A DNA stretch of 64,000 nucleotides from Streptosporangiaceae bacterium. Lineage in GTDB: Bacteria; Actinomycetota; Actinomycetes; Streptosporangiales; Streptosporangiaceae. The stretch covers positions 1 to 64,000 of the forward strand of contig JAFAZE010000121.1 of assembly GCA_019239975.1 (NCBI GenBank), read 5' to 3'. The notes beneath the pieces are model-generated. The model searched no databases. It had not been told where the DNA came from and worked only from the letters and a program-made list of their open reading frames with translations. Shown here piece by piece: positions 25,416-38,073 of this stretch. Made by a program: the position numbers and the translations under genes. The stretch's first letter is position 1. Each line of letters opens with the position of its first letter.

Positions 25416-26900
25416 TCAGGTCAGCCGTTCCAGGATCAGGGCTTTGACCCGGGCGGCGTCGGCCTTGCCGCGGGTGGCCTTCATGACGGCGCCGATCAGG
25501 ACGCCGGCCGCGCTGGTCTTGCCGTCGCGGATCCTGGCCGCCACGCCGGGGTTGGCGGCGATGGCCTCGTCGACCGCCGCGGTGAGCGCGCCCTCGTCGC
25601 TGACCACGGCCAGGCCCCGGGCGGCGACCACCTCGTCCGGGGTGCCCTCGCCGTCGAGCACGCCGTCGATCACCTCGCGGGCGAGCCGGTCGTTCAGCGT
25701 GCCGGAGGCGACCAGGGCGGCGACCCGGGCCACCGCCTGGGGGGTGATCGGCAGCGACGACACGTCGACACCCGCGTCGTTGGCGCGGCGGGCCAGCTCG
25801 CCGAGCCACCACTTGCGGGCGTCGGCGGGCGAGGCACCGGCGAGCACGGTCTCCTCCACCACGCCGACCGCGCCGGCGTTGTGCAGCGCCTCGAACTCCA
25901 GGCCGGACAGCGACCATTGCGCCTGCAGCCGGGCGCGGCGCGCCGAGGGCAGCTCGGGCAGGCTGGCGCGGATCTCCTCCACCCACTCGGCGGGGGGCGC
26001 CACCGGAACCAGGTCGGGCTCGGGGAAGTACCGGTAGTCCTGCGCCTCCTCCTTGGACCTGCCGGAGGTGGTGACGCCGGTGTCCTCGTGGAAGTGCCTG
26101 GTTTCCTGGATCACCCGGCCCCCGCCGTCGAGGACGGCGGCCTGCCGCTCGATCTCGGACCGCACCGCGCGCTCCACCGACCGCAGCGAGTTCACGTTCT
26201 TCGTCTCGGTCCTCGTTCCCCACACGCCGGAGCCCCGCACGGACAGCGACGTGTTCACGTCGCAGCGCAGCGAGCCCTCCTCCATCCGCACGTCCGATAC
26301 GCCGAGCGAGCGGAGCAGGTCGCGCAGCTCGGTGACGTAGGCCTTCGCCACCCCGGGCGCGCCGAAGCCGGTGCCGGGCACCGGCTTGGTGACGATCTCC
26401 ACCAGCGGGATGCCCGCCCGGTTGTAGTCGACCAGCGAGTACTCGGCGCCGTGGATGCGGCCGGTAGCGCCGCCCACGTGCAGCGACTTGCCGGTGTCCT
26501 CCTCCAGGTGCACCCGCTCGATGCCGACCCGGACCGTCCTCCCGCCGACCAGGACGTCGAGGTAGCCGTCCGTGCACAGCGGCTCGTCGTACTGCGAGAT
26601 CTGGAAGTTCTTCGGCATGTCCGGGTAGAAGTAGTTCTTCCTGGCGAACCGGCACCACGACGCGATGCCGCAGTGCAGCGCCAGGCCGATCTTGATCGTG
26701 TACTCGATCGCGCGGCGGTTCGCGGCCGGCAGCGAGCCGGGCAGGCCGAGGCAGACGGGGCAGACCCGGGAGTTCGGCTCGGCGCCGAAGACCGCCGGGC
26801 AGCCGCAGAACAGCTTGGTCGTGGTGCCGAGCTCCACGTGCGTCTCGAGGCCGAACACCGGCTCATAGCGCTGCAGCGCCTCTTCGTAGGTGACGGTCAC
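25416..26900 (-). CDS. gatB: Asp/Glu-tRNA(Asn/Gln) amidotransferase subunit B
   Basis: 494 residues from GTG 26900, with ggggagg 10 bases upstream. GatB binds misacylated Glu-tRNA(Gln) or Asp-tRNA(Asn) and phosphorylates the acyl group for amidation. Motifs are [12 protein letters not shown], the Cys cluster [19 protein letters not shown] (zinc site), [26 protein letters not shown] and the C-terminal YqeY domain ending in KALILERLT. The start overlaps the gatA stop (GTGA), so translation is coupled. The accessory ATPase gene begins one base after its stop. Confidence 0.97.
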   Translation of the reverse strand: MTVTYEEALQRYEPVFGLETHVELGTTTKLFCGCPAVFGAEPNSRVCPVCLGLPGSLPAANRRAIEYTIKIGLALHCGIASWCRFARKNYFYPDMPKNFQISQYDEPLCTDGYLDVLVGGRTVRVGIERVHLEEDTGKSLHVGGATGRIHGAEYSLVDYNRAGIPLVEIVTKPVPGTGFGAPGVAKAYVTELRDLLRSLGVSDVRMEEGSLRCDVNTSLSVRGSGVWGTRTETKNVNSLRSVERAVRSEIERQAAVLDGGGRVIQETRHFHEDTGVTTSGRSKEEAQDYRYFPEPDLVPVAPPAEWVEEIRASLPELPSARRARLQAQWSLSGLEFEALHNAGAVGVVEETVLAGASPADARKWWLGELARRANDAGVDVSSLPITPQAVARVAALVASGTLNDRLAREVIDGVLDGEGTPDEVVAARGLAVVSDEGALTAAVDEAIAANPGVAARIRDGKTSAAGVLIGAVMKATRGKADAARVKALILERLT

Positions 26901-28432
26901 GCGCTGCCTCCCCGCTCGCCTGAAAACCAAGGCTCGCTCGTCCCCAGTCCCTTCGCCTCGGCGATGAGCGGATGCCCCCAGCGCTCGGTGAGCGCCGCCT
27001 CGGCCGCCGCGGCGACCCGGTACAGCCGGTCGTCGGCCATGACCGGCGCCATCACCTGCAGCCCGGCCGGCAGGCCGTCCTCGGAAGCCAGCCCGCACGG
27101 CACGGAGATCGCCGCGTTGCCGGCCAGGTCCGATGGGATCGTGCACAGGTCGGCGAGGTACATCGCCATCGGGTCGTCGGCGCGTTCGCCGATGCCGAAC
27201 GCGGTGGTCGGCGTCACCGGCGAGACGAGCACGTCCGCCTGGCCGAACGCGGCCTCGAAGTCCCTGATGATCAGCGTGCGGACCTGCTGCGCCTTGCCGT
27301 AGTAGGCGTCGTAGTACCCGCTGGACAGCGCGTACGCGCCGAGGATTATCCGGCGCTTGACCTCGTCGCCGAAGCCGGCCTCGCGGGTGAGCGACATCAC
27401 CTCTTCGGCGCCGGCGCTGCCGTCGTCACCGACCCGCAGGCCGTAGCGCATCGCGTCGAACCGCGCCAGGTTGGACGAGCACTCGCTCGGCGCGATCAGG
27501 TAGTAGGCGGGCAGCGCGTACCGGAAGTTCGGGCAGGAGACCTCGGTCACCTTGGCGCCCAGCGACTCCAGCAGCTCGACCGCCTCGGCGAACCGCGCCA
27601 TCACCCCGGGCTGGTAGCCCTCACCGGACAGCTCGGTGACGACGCCGATCCGCATGCCGCTCACGTCGGCCTGCCGGGCCGCGGCCACCACCGGCGGCAC
27701 CGGGGCGTCGATGGACGTGGAGTCCATCGGGTCGTACCCACAGATCGCCTCGTGCAGCAGGGCCGCGTCGAGCACGGTGCGCGCCAGCGGGCCCGGCGTG
27801 TCCAGCGAGGACGCGAACGCGACCAGGCCGTACCGGGAGGAGCCCCCGTAGGTCGGCTTGGTGCCGACGATCCCGCAGACCGACGCCGGCTGGCGGATCG
27901 ACCCGCCGGTGTCGGTGCCGACCGCCAGCGGCGCCTGGTACGCGGCGACCGCGGCGGAGGAGCCGCCGGAGGAGCCGCCGGGGACCCTGGACAGGTTCCA
28001 TGGGTTGCGGGTCGGGCCGAACGCCGAGTTCTCCGTCGAGGAGCCCATGGCGAACTCGTCCATGTTGGTCTTGCCGAGGATGATCGCCCCGGCCTGCCTG
28101 AGCCGCCGCGTGATCGTCGCGTCGTAGGGCGGCTGCCAGCCGTCCAGGATCCGTGAGCCACAGGTGGTGGGCGCCCCGATCGTGGTGAACACGTCCTTGA
28201 GCGCGACCGGGACACCGGCCAGCGGGCCGAGCTCGTCGCCGGCCGCGCGCCGACGGTCCACCTCGCGCGCCGCCGCCACCGCGCCGTCGGCCGCGACGTG
28301 CAGGAACGCGTGCACGCGGTCGTCGCATCCGGCGATCCGGTCCAGGTGCGCGGCGGTGACCTCTTCGGCCGACACCTCGCCGCCGGCAAGCAGCGCGGAC
28401 AGTTCCGCGGCGGTCTTGCGGGTCAGCTCCAT
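26897..28432 (-). CDS. gatA: Asp/Glu-tRNA(Asn/Gln) amidotransferase subunit A
   Basis: 511 residues from ATG 28432; a GTG at 28441 overlapping the gatC stop is an alternative. It is the amidase that releases ammonia from glutamine for GatB. The amidase-signature triad is visible: Lys in [10 protein letters not shown], the Ser pair in [13 protein letters not shown] and the cis-Ser region [24 protein letters not shown] and the C-terminal [11 protein letters not shown] are family marks. Gene order gatC-gatA-gatB is the standard operon, and gatB overlaps by 4 bases. Confidence 0.97.
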   Translation of the reverse strand: MELTRKTAAELSALLAGGEVSAEEVTAAHLDRIAGCDDRVHAFLHVAADGAVAAAREVDRRRAAGDELGPLAGVPVALKDVFTTIGAPTTCGSRILDGWQPPYDATITRRLRQAGAIILGKTNMDEFAMGSSTENSAFGPTRNPWNLSRVPGGSSGGSSAAVAAYQAPLAVGTDTGGSIRQPASVCGIVGTKPTYGGSSRYGLVAFASSLDTPGPLARTVLDAALLHEAICGYDPMDSTSIDAPVPPVVAAARQADVSGMRIGVVTELSGEGYQPGVMARFAEAVELLESLGAKVTEVSCPNFRYALPAYYLIAPSECSSNLARFDAMRYGLRVGDDGSAGAEEVMSLTREAGFGDEVKRRIILGAYALSSGYYDAYYGKAQQVRTLIIRDFEAAFGQADVLVSPVTPTTAFGIGERADDPMAMYLADLCTIPSDLAGNAAISVPCGLASEDGLPAGLQVMAPVMADDRLYRVAAAAEAALTERWGHPLIAEAKGLGTSEPWFSGERGGSA

Positions 28433-28437
28433 CGCGC

Positions 28438-28731
28438 TCACTCCTCCGCCAGGATCCGCGGCACGCGGAACCGCTGCTGCTCCACGGCCGGCGCCTGGCT
28501 GAGCGCGTCCGCCGGCGTCAGGCACGGGCGCGGCTCGTCGTCGCGGTACACGTTGACCAGGCCGGTCGCGTGCGACGTCGGCGGGATTCCCTCGGCGGCG
28601 ACCTCCTGGACCTGCGCGACCGCCGTGATGATCTGGTCGAGCTGCGGAGCCAGGTGGTCCAGCTCGGCATCGGTCAGCGCGATCCTGGAAAGCCGCGCCA
28701 GGTGCGCGACCTCGTCACGGGTGATGGCCAT
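28438..28731 (-). CDS. gatC: Asp/Glu-tRNA(Asn/Gln) amidotransferase subunit C
   Basis: 97 residues from ATG 28731, chosen because homologues begin with the [13 protein letters not shown] motif and an aggatgg lies in front; an ATG at 28740 adds three residues. GatC wraps around GatA and stabilises the A/B interface. The pattern [21 protein letters not shown], then FRVPRI near the end, is the family signature. It starts the gatCAB run, 25 bases behind ligA. Confidence 0.95.
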   Translation of the reverse strand: MAITRDEVAHLARLSRIALTDAELDHLAPQLDQIITAVAQVQEVAAEGIPPTSHATGLVNVYRDDEPRPCLTPADALSQAPAVEQQRFRVPRILAEE

Positions 28732-28756
28732 GAACGCCATCCTAGGGGACCCCTGG

Positions 28757-32036
<3,280 letters not shown>

Positions 32037-32070
32037 CCTGCTGAGCTTAAAGCCTGCCTGGTCTTGGCTC

Positions 32071-32331
32071 CTACCTGCGGTAGAAACCGTCGCCCGCGCT
32101 GTCCGGCCAGCGGTGGAGGTGATCCTCGGGGCCGTCCGGGGCGCTGCCGGGTGGCTCAGTCGGCCCGGTGGGCCCGTCGTGCGGCGGGAAGGCAGTGCCG
32201 CCGAGTCCCCCGTTGCGCCGCTCCCTGTCGTTCTTGAGCGCGGAGAGCGCGATGACAGCGATCACCCCGACGGCGATGCCGAGCGCGAAAAAAATGCCGA
32301 TGATGACCTCCACCGCGATCGCCGGGTTCAT
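32071..32331 (-). CDS. Small single-span membrane protein, paralogue A
   Basis: 86 residues. One N-terminal membrane span (about 8-32, VEVIIGIFFALGIAVGVIAVIAL) is followed by a charged KNDRERR boundary and a disordered Gly/Pro-rich cytosolic tail. There is no recognised domain. It overlaps the next gene upstream by 4 bases (ATGA), so they form a translationally coupled pair. Its span-plus-charged-boundary layout resembles the proteins at 32328-32552 and 32931-33152. Confidence 0.6.
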   Translation of the reverse strand: MNPAIAVEVIIGIFFALGIAVGVIAVIALSALKNDRERRNGGLGGTAFPPHDGPTGPTEPPGSAPDGPEDHLHRWPDSAGDGFYRR

Positions 32332-32552
32332 CGCCGTGCTCCGCCGCCCGGCGGGACGAAGGTTCCGCGGCTTCCGGCGGCGATCAGCCGCCGGACACCC
32401 CGGGCCGTCTCGTCCGGTGCTTCGCCGGGGAAGGTTCCCCGCCGGTCCTCCCGCATCGAGACGACCGAGACCACCGCAACCACCCCGAGCATCACTCCGA
32501 TGAGGAAAGTGGCGAGCGTCGCGATCGCCAGTGCTGCCTGCATGCCGTTCAT
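32328..32552 (-). CDS. Small single-span membrane protein, paralogue B
   Basis: 74 residues. The membrane span (about 8-30) is followed by MREDRRGTF, then APDETARGVRRL. The protein at 32931-33152 carries the parallel series REERSFT, then APGAFTGVVRKV, so these two appear to be paralogues. Function is unknown; single-span proteins of this size are often toxins, membrane-stress factors or regulatory partners. It is coupled to paralogue A by an ATGA overlap. Confidence 0.6.
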   Translation of the reverse strand: MNGMQAALAIATLATFLIGVMLGVVAVVSVVSMREDRRGTFPGEAPDETARGVRRLIAAGSRGTFVPPGGGARR

Positions 32553-32888
32553 GACGGCCTCCCCGGACTCTCTGGCCCGCGGCCCCGTGACCCGCGGGCT
32601 ACGTTCGTCGTGCTTGGCTGGTCAGCCCTCAAGGTTGAGCCAGATCATCCCTTTGTCATACCTCATACTGATGTGACCGAGCAGCCAGGTTGCTTGGGTG
32701 GATCTGTCCATCCAAGCCATACCAGTCATCCCATCCTTTTCACTCTCTAGATACCCATGACAACGCGGCGGGCAAACCCGATGCATACCAGATATTTGGC
32801 TGATTCGGCCGATTGGGCTCAATAGAGTCATCCCTCAGAATGGGCTCATCCCGTCTAGTAGGCCCTGAAGGCCGGCCCTGGCACGCAA
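32553..32888. other. Noncoding, AT-richer spacer
   Basis: No supportable gene is seen. One hand-counted line (32641-32700) is 52% GC, far below the housekeeping genes. An open minus-strand frame across it is the shadow of a longer frame without homology or a start site. Confidence 0.6.
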
Positions 32889-32918
32889 AGCCCCAGGGAC
32901 TTACGTGTCCCTGGGGCT
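32889..32918 (-). terminator. Strong hairpin terminator
   Basis: Perfect 12-bp stem (agccccagggac / gtccctggggct) with a 6-base loop, 12 bases beyond the stop codon of the small membrane protein on the minus strand. In that direction the stem is followed by ttt. A clear intrinsic terminator. Confidence 0.88.
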
Positions 32919-32930
32919 GCGGTGGGATGC

Positions 32931-33152
32931 CTACTGGCGGACGAGCTGCCTGCCTGCCCCGGCGAGGCGGGCATCCAGGTCCCGCAGGCCAACCCCGTTG
33001 ACTTTCCTGACCACCCCGGTGAACGCGCCGGGGGCGTTCCCCTTCAGCGTGAAGCTCCGCTCTTCCCGGCGAATTCCGATTGCCACCAGCGCGATCATCG
33101 CGCCGATGAAGACAAACACCCCGACTACTGCTACTGCTGCGACCGTGGCCAT
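32931..33152 (-). CDS. Small single-span membrane protein, paralogue C
   Basis: 73 residues from ATG 33152, set by ggagg 7 bases upstream; the frame is open another 129 bases upstream but without a site. The span at about 4-27 (AVVGVFVFIGAMIALVAIGI) is followed by RREERSFTLKGNAPGAFTGVV and a short basic tail. It shares the post-span pattern with paralogue B. It has its own terminator, so it is a separate transcript. Function is unknown. Confidence 0.65.
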   Translation of the reverse strand: MATVAAVAVVGVFVFIGAMIALVAIGIRREERSFTLKGNAPGAFTGVVRKVNGVGLRDLDARLAGAGRQLVRQ

Positions 33153-33601
33153 CCTGGCCTCCCGCGTCTTGGCCCGCGATCCTCGTCGCGGGGCTTTCCC
33201 CTGACCGGCGAAGCGATCGCGGCCAGGGCCCCTGTCGTGCGGCGCGATCTTCGACCGGCCGCCCGCCTGCTGCCGACTCACCCGGCGAACGCTCGCCGGC
33301 CTTCCGGCCTCTGTTGTCGGTCCTCTCGGCCAGGCTGAGCTGGACTACCAGGGTATCTGGAATAGTCTGGCAGGTCCTGATGCGACCAAGCATCTGACCT
33401 GCTAGGCTATGTCTGATCAACCCTGCGGTTCCAGCCATCCCAACCTCTGGTACGCTCAGCATATACCCCGGTGCGTCGGTGAGTAAACGGGATAATGCCA
33501 GCAATCGGGTCCGGAAGGATGATTAGCCCCTACAGGATCATCCCGGTTGCTGGGGTGGTTGGGATGTATAGCGCGCGGGTAAACAGTTGATTGGAGGGAT
33601 C
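33153..33601. promoter_or_regulatory. Divergent regulatory region of the GntR pair
   Basis: Holds a long imperfect hairpin (33370-33402) and two copies of catcccaacc, one direct at 33436-33445 and one inverted at 33557-33566. A near copy (tatcccaacc) recurs at 33945-33954 in front of the second GntR gene. These are candidate GntR operators. No gene is seen in the stretch. Confidence 0.5.
33370..33402. other. Two-part hairpin upstream of the GntR genes
   Basis: gcaggtc pairs with gacctgc and, inside it, gatgc pairs with gcatc around a gaccaa loop, with a 2x1 internal bulge. It gives 12 paired bases in 33. It is 200 bases before the first GntR start and not at any gene end, so an attenuator or small RNA element is possible. 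Confidence 0.5.
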
Positions 33602-34060
33602 ATGGCCGAAGCCATGTACAAGCAGATCGCTTGGGATCTGCAGCGGCAGATAGATTCCGGTCTGCTCAAACCCGGCCAGCAACTGCCCACCGAACTGGAG
33701 CTCCGCGACAAGTATGAGGCGTCGCGGAACACGATCCGGGACACGATCAAGTGGCTGACCAACCGCGCCCTGGTCGAGACCCGGCCCGGCCAGGGAACGT
33801 TCGTGGTCAAGCGGCTAAGCCCCTTCGTTACCACCCTCTCCGCCGATCCCGAGACGGGGCTCGGTGGGGACGAAGGCGACGCGGCGCTGTCCGAGATCAT
33901 GGAGAGAGGCCGGAATCCGCGCTCGTCGACTCCGAGAGTGGAGCTATCCCAACCTCTACGACAACAAGAACGACCGCTCAGAGAGGCACCTCTGCCGAGG
34001 GTAGCCGGTATCTGGAGGAGGAGCCATGGCCGAACCGATGTACCAGCGCATCGCCGATGA
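33602..34060 (+). CDS. GntR-type DNA-binding domain protein, truncated paralogue
   Basis: 152 residues from ATG 33602 (ggaggg 4 bases upstream). Residues 1-113 align throughout with the next gene: MYKQIAWDLQRQIDSGLLKPG, QLPTELELRDKYEASRNTIRD, then LVETRPGQGTFV. After PRVE the match stops and a basic unrelated tail (to PAHRR) runs into the next gene's start. The UTRA ligand domain is therefore missing. It is either a decayed tandem duplicate or a bare DNA-binding protein competing for the same operator. It overlaps the next gene by 35 bases. Confidence 0.72.
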   Translation: MAEAMYKQIAWDLQRQIDSGLLKPGQQLPTELELRDKYEASRNTIRDTIKWLTNRALVETRPGQGTFVVKRLSPFVTTLSADPETGLGGDEGDAALSEIMERGRNPRSSTPRVELSQPLRQQERPLREAPLPRVAGIWRRSHGRTDVPAHRR

Positions 34061-34835
34061 TCTACGCGGGCAGATCGAGTCCGGAGCGCTCAAACGCGGG
34101 AGCCAGCTGCCCACCGAGCTCGAGCTCAGGGAGAAATACGAGGCATCGCGAAACACCGTCAGGGACGCGATCAGGCGGCTGATCAATCTGGGCCTCGTGG
34201 AGACCAGGCCGGGCCAGGGCACCTTCGTGTACAGCAAGATCGATCCGTTCGTGACCACGCTGTCCGCCGACAGGGCCACCGGCCTGGGCGGCGGCGAGGG
34301 CGCTACCTACCTCTCCGAGGTTGATGCGGCACACAAGAAGGCAAAGACCAGCGAGCCACGGGTCGAACTGCAGCGGGCGGCTCCTGAGATCGCCGCACGC
34401 CTGCGCGTCCCCGAGGGCACGCAGGTGATCAGTCGGCACCAGGAGCGCTCCATCGACGACACGCCCTGGTCCCTGCAGACATCCTTCTACCCGAAGGACT
34501 TCGTCAAGCGGGGAGCCGACCGGCTGCTCGACGCGGAGGACATCACAGAAGGAACCGTGAAGTACCTCGAGGCGACACTCGACCTCAAGCAGGTTGGCTA
34601 CCGCGACTGGATCACCGCCCGCGCGCCCGACGCGACGGAGACGGACTTCTTCAAGCTGCCCCCGGACGGCCGGGTCGCGGTATTCGAGATTTTCCGGACG
34701 GCCTTCGACCAGAACGGCACTCCGATGCGGGTAACGGTGACCGTTTTCCCGATCGACCGGAATCAGTTCATCGTCAACGTCGGGGACGTACCGAGCCCGC
34801 AGTACGAGACATCCGACGGGCGGGCCGCGTCGTGA
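34026..34835 (+). CDS. GntR/HutC-family regulator
   Basis: 269 residues with a strong ggaggag before ATG 34026. The winged HTH (MYQRIADDLRGQIESGALKRG, ELREKYEASRNTVRDAIRRL, RPGQGTFV) is followed by a UTRA effector domain (VISRHQERSIDDTPWSLQTSFYP, then a C-terminal VTVFPIDRNQFIVNVGD). HutC-type members bind small metabolites and repress nearby transport or catabolic genes. It lies upstream of an MFS exporter on the same strand, the probable target. It is an intact copy of the truncated gene before it. Confidence 0.88.
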   Translation: MAEPMYQRIADDLRGQIESGALKRGSQLPTELELREKYEASRNTVRDAIRRLINLGLVETRPGQGTFVYSKIDPFVTTLSADRATGLGGGEGATYLSEVDAAHKKAKTSEPRVELQRAAPEIAARLRVPEGTQVISRHQERSIDDTPWSLQTSFYPKDFVKRGADRLLDAEDITEGTVKYLEATLDLKQVGYRDWITARAPDATETDFFKLPPDGRVAVFEIFRTAFDQNGTPMRVTVTVFPIDRNQFIVNVGDVPSPQYETSDGRAAS

Positions 34836-35111
34836 ACGCGCTGCTCTGATCGCGAGTTCAGCACACTCGCCCTCGCCCTCGCCCGCCATCGTCACCTTCC
34901 GGTTTCAACGGTGACCCGGAAAATTACCTAGGATCCGACTTTGGAGTGCGTCACCTCGTCACGGGTGCACAGCCGCCCGGCCGCCGCGAGCGCCCGCCAT
35001 CGCACAGATGCGCCGCCCTTGGCCCTGGCGGAGCCGCCCCGCTCACGAAGCCCCAGGCCACGCAGTTCGCCGAAGCCGCGGCAGGGAGAGCGAAAACGAG
35101 GGTCCTGGCAC
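34836..35111. other. Spacer between GntR and MFS genes
   Basis: 276 bases. A weak inverted repeat (gtcacc 34891 / ggtgac 34910) could end the GntR transcript. The frame of the MFS gene is open from a TTG at 34941, but the residues are Arg/Pro/Ser-rich and lack family similarity, so this part is treated as leader. Confidence 0.4.
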
Positions 35112-36425
35112 GTGCTCCAGTACCGCATGTTCCGCTGGTATTTCGCCGGCAGCGTGCTGTCCAATACGGGTACCTGGCTGCAGAACACAGCGCAGGTTCT
35201 GCTCATATACCGTCTAACGCATTCGGTCATGGCGGTCGGCCTGGTGACGTCGGCGCAGTTCTCCAGCCCGCTGTTCGTGGGACCACTGGCGGGAATGCTC
35301 ACCGAGCGCAAGGGCTACTACCGCGTCCTTATCAGCACTCAGTCACTTTCCGCCGCTATCGCAGCCGCCATGGCCGGCCTGGAGTTCTCCGGCGTACTCG
35401 GCGAGGAGATGCTGATCGGCGGCGCGCTGCTCATCGGCATCCTCTACACGCTCAGCGTGCCCGCGCTTTCATCCATGGTGCCGGCGCTGGTGCCGGAGCA
35501 TGAGACGAAGGCCGCCATGGCCCTGAACGTGGTCTCGTACAATCTGGGCCGTGCCCTGGCCCCGGCAATCGGCGTGGTCATGGTCTTCACGGTCGGATTC
35601 GGCTGGGCGTTCACGCTCAACGCGGCCTCGTTCGTGATCCTGGTGGCAGCGATCGCACTCATACGGCATCGAAACCCGGATACCGGCCCGGCGGCGAAGG
35701 CCACCCCGCGGTCGGGGGTGCTTGATGGGTTCCGCGTCAGCCGGGATGAGCCCAGGATTCTGGCACTGCTCGCCATAGTTGCCGCGGTGACCATAGCGGC
35801 CGACCCGATCCTGGTGCTCGGCCCGGCAGTCGGGCGGCACCTGGCGGGCACGCCGAACGCCTCCGCGTATTTCATCTCGGCGATGGGGGCCGGGTACATA
35901 GTCGGCTCATTGGTGCCGACAGGGAAGCCGTCCTTCCGGCAGACCGCGGTGTTCCTCTGGCTGTTGTGTGCCGGCATCCTCCTGTTCGCCTTCGGCCCCA
36001 CGATGGCTGTCAGCCTTGCCGGCGCGCTCACCGTCGGCATCGCGAGCCTGCTCGAGGGCGCCGCGACACAGGCGCTGCTGATCTCCCTCGCGGGTCCCAG
36101 CCGAGTGCCCATAACCATGGCCATCTGGATGATCGCCTGGGCGGGCAGCAAGCCGATCGCTTCACTTGCCGACGGTTACCTCGCGACCGTCCAGGGCGTG
36201 CGAACGGCGGCTGTCGTGCTGATCCTTCCCGTCCTGCTCCTGTCGCTCGGTGCCCGTTTCTGCCCGATGCGAATCCGGGAACGGACATGGCCAGGTCACG
36301 CCTCCGGGCGGCTGACGCTGTCCATACCCACGTCCCGGTTAATGCCACGGATCCGGACGCGGGCAGGCGCGAAAACGCTTCGTGAACCAGACAAATGTTT
36401 GACCATGGCGCTAAATAGGTCATAA
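35112..36425 (+). CDS. MFS exporter (MFS_3/EntS-like)
   Basis: 437 residues from GTG 35112, chosen because gaggg lies 9 bases upstream and the first span begins a few residues later (YRMFRWYFAGSVLSNTGTWLQ). Twelve spans are expected; TQALLISLAGPSRVP and PLAGMLTERKGYYRVL are typical cytosolic loops of the EntS-like group that exports siderophores or drugs. The C-terminus has a basic extension of about 50 residues. The substrate is unknown. It probably belongs to the GntR regulon upstream. It lies in the lower-GC accessory segment that splits mnmA from the ligA block. Confidence 0.85.
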   Translation: MLQYRMFRWYFAGSVLSNTGTWLQNTAQVLLIYRLTHSVMAVGLVTSAQFSSPLFVGPLAGMLTERKGYYRVLISTQSLSAAIAAAMAGLEFSGVLGEEMLIGGALLIGILYTLSVPALSSMVPALVPEHETKAAMALNVVSYNLGRALAPAIGVVMVFTVGFGWAFTLNAASFVILVAAIALIRHRNPDTGPAAKATPRSGVLDGFRVSRDEPRILALLAIVAAVTIAADPILVLGPAVGRHLAGTPNASAYFISAMGAGYIVGSLVPTGKPSFRQTAVFLWLLCAGILLFAFGPTMAVSLAGALTVGIASLLEGAATQALLISLAGPSRVPITMAIWMIAWAGSKPIASLADGYLATVQGVRTAAVVLILPVLLLSLGARFCPMRIRERTWPGHASGRLTLSIPTSRLMPRIRTRAGAKTLREPDKCLTMALNRS

Positions 36426-36535
36426 TCGATACCGGGCAGAGAGGACGGCAGCCCCCATCACGCCCGATCCCGGACAGCGAACCGGGCCACGGCTGGGTGC
36501 GGGCCGAGCCGTCGCAGCCCAGCCCAGGAGGTGTT

Positions 36536-37036
36536 ATGGCCAAGCGCCACGTTCGCCCGTCCCTTCAGTACCGTTACGAGCACTACGACCCCCGTGTGTT
36601 AGCACCACACTCCATGATCGCGGAATCGTGGGTGCCGTATTCGGCCCGCCGTTACCACGATCATGACGACTGCCCCTTATGCCCGGTTATCAGGAGGCTG
36701 GGTGGGGGGCGCTGGCGCCTTCGGGAACAGGGCGAACGGGACAATTCGCCGCCGCGATGGCGCGGCGCGTCCCGCGCGGCCGCCGGAGCACGACACACGC
36801 CGGCCGTGACCATCCCGAGATGTGGCCCAGAGCCCAACGGAGCTGTCGGACATTCCGGTGTGGCCAGGGCCCATGCTGGCGAAAAGGCATTGTTCGAGCG
36901 GCGCACCAGGCCGGGCGGCGGTTACCAGGTGCTCCTCAGGGAGCGGCAGGCAGACGGGCCGTCGGGGACGTGCCGGCGATGGTTCCGCTGCCGAGTACGC
37001 GGCGGCCATCGTAGAGCACCGCTGCCTGGCCCTTAG
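36536..37036 (+). CDS. Small Cys-pair ORF with strong ribosome binding site (uncertain 3' end)
   Basis: ATG 36536 follows an almost perfect aggaggtg, which argues for real translation. The first 50 residues ([20 protein letters not shown], then [20 protein letters not shown] and CPLCP) include the peptide shared with the element at 12385. Beyond CPLCP the frame stays open for about 115 low-complexity Arg/Gly residues and overlaps the convergent mnmA end by about 100 bases, so a frameshift or decay after about residue 55 is likely. A Cys-x-x-Cys-type metal site is possible (CPLCP). Function is unknown. Confidence 0.4.
   Translation: MAKRHVRPSLQYRYEHYDPRVLAPHSMIAESWVPYSARRYHDHDDCPLCPVIRRLGGGRWRLREQGERDNSPPRWRGASRAAAGARHTPAVTIPRCGPEPNGAVGHSGVARAHAGEKALFERRTRPGGGYQVLLRERQADGPSGTCRRWFRCRVRGGHRRAPLPGP
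36598..36685 (+). repeat. Copy 2 of the about 85-bp dispersed element
   Basis: Matches 12385-12472 at about 80% by eye, including agcaccrcact, tgatcgcggaa, cgtattcggcccgccgtt and cgatcatg. The inverted repeat that is perfect in copy 1 is imperfect here (36614-36628 with 36650-36664, three mismatches). Both copies precede the 3' end of a minus-strand tRNA-related gene. Confidence 0.7.
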
Positions 37037-38033
37037 CGACGCCGCGCGCTGGTGCGCGCAGGCGGATGTGCAGCACCCCGCCGTCCAGCCAGGCCGTGCA
37101 CGCGTGCACCTCGCCGTGCGCGCGCAGCTGCACCGCGCAGTCCAGGGGCCGCTCCGGAGGCGGGCACCCGGTCCACACCGGGCGCCGCGCGGTGATCTGG
37201 GTCACGTCGAGTTCCCCGGCGGGCCCGACGGTCACCGTCCTGGTCACCGGCTCGATGTCCAGCACGTACCGCGGCTTGCCGTCCGCCGCCGGGCGTCCCA
37301 CCCGCAGGCCCCTGCGCTGCCCGACGGTGAAGCCGTAGGTCCCGTCGTGCTCGCCGATGACGGTCCCGTCCGCGTCAACGATCGTTCCCGGGGCGGGGCC
37401 GAGCCGGCGGGCGAGGAATCCACGGGTGTCGCCGTCGGCGATGAAGCAGACGTCGTGGCTGTCGGGCTTGCCGGCGACCGCCAGCCCGCGCCGCGCCGCC
37501 TCGGCGCGCACCTGCTCCTTCGGCGTGCCGCCGAGCGGGAACATCGCGCGGGAGAGCTGGCGCGGCGTCAGCACCGCGAGCACGTAGGACTGGTCCTTGC
37601 CGCTGTCGGCCGCCCGGTGCAGCACGCCGTCCTCGACGCTCGCGTAATGACCCGTGCAGACCGCGTCGAAGCCGAGCGCGAGGGCGCGGTCCAGGACCGC
37701 CGCGAACTTGATCTTCTCGTTGCAGCGCAGGCACGGGTTGGGCGTACGGCCCGCCGCGTACTCGGCGACGAAGTCGTCGACCACGTCCTGCCGGAAGCGT
37801 TCGGCCATGTCCCAGACGTAGAACGGGATGCCGATCACGTCCGCGGCGCGGCGCGCGTCCCGCGCGTCCTCGAGCGTGCAGCAGCCCCGCGCCCCCGTGC
37901 GGAACGACTTCGGGTTCTCGGACAGCGCGAGGTGAACGCCGGTCACGTCGTGGCCGGCGTCGGCGGCACGCGCCGCGGCCGTGGCGGAATCCACGCCGCC
38001 GGACATGGCGGCGAGCACGCGTAGGGCAGTCAT
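36936..38033 (-). CDS. mnmA: tRNA-specific 2-thiouridylase
   Basis: 365 residues from ATG 38033. It thiolates U34 of Lys, Glu and Gln tRNAs. The PP-loop [13 protein letters not shown] binds ATP. The catalytic Cys pair lies in [13 protein letters not shown] and [27 protein letters not shown] and a C-terminal beta domain complete the fold. The sulfur comes from the cysteine desulfurase encoded 40 bases upstream, the standard actinobacterial pairing. Its downstream conserved neighbour (methionine-synthase-like gene, then ligA) is displaced here by about 5 kb of accessory genes. Confidence 0.96.
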   Translation of the reverse strand: MTALRVLAAMSGGVDSATAAARAADAGHDVTGVHLALSENPKSFRTGARGCCTLEDARDARRAADVIGIPFYVWDMAERFRQDVVDDFVAEYAAGRTPNPCLRCNEKIKFAAVLDRALALGFDAVCTGHYASVEDGVLHRAADSGKDQSYVLAVLTPRQLSRAMFPLGGTPKEQVRAEAARRGLAVAGKPDSHDVCFIADGDTRGFLARRLGPAPGTIVDADGTVIGEHDGTYGFTVGQRRGLRVGRPAADGKPRYVLDIEPVTRTVTVGPAGELDVTQITARRPVWTGCPPPERPLDCAVQLRAHGEVHACTAWLDGGVLHIRLRAPARGVAKGQAAVLYDGRRVLGSGTIAGTSPTARLPAAP

Positions 38034-38073
38034 TTCCTTAGAGGGTATGTGATTGCGGCCAGCGCCAGCCGGG

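Noticed and set aside
32740-33504. 254-codon minus-strand frame upstream of the GntR genes
   Set aside because: Crosses a strong terminator and the paralogue C gene in another frame; no ribosome site or homology.
33751-34182. Second plus-strand frame across the GntR junction
   Set aside because: Out of frame with both GntR genes; only a short accidental overlap.
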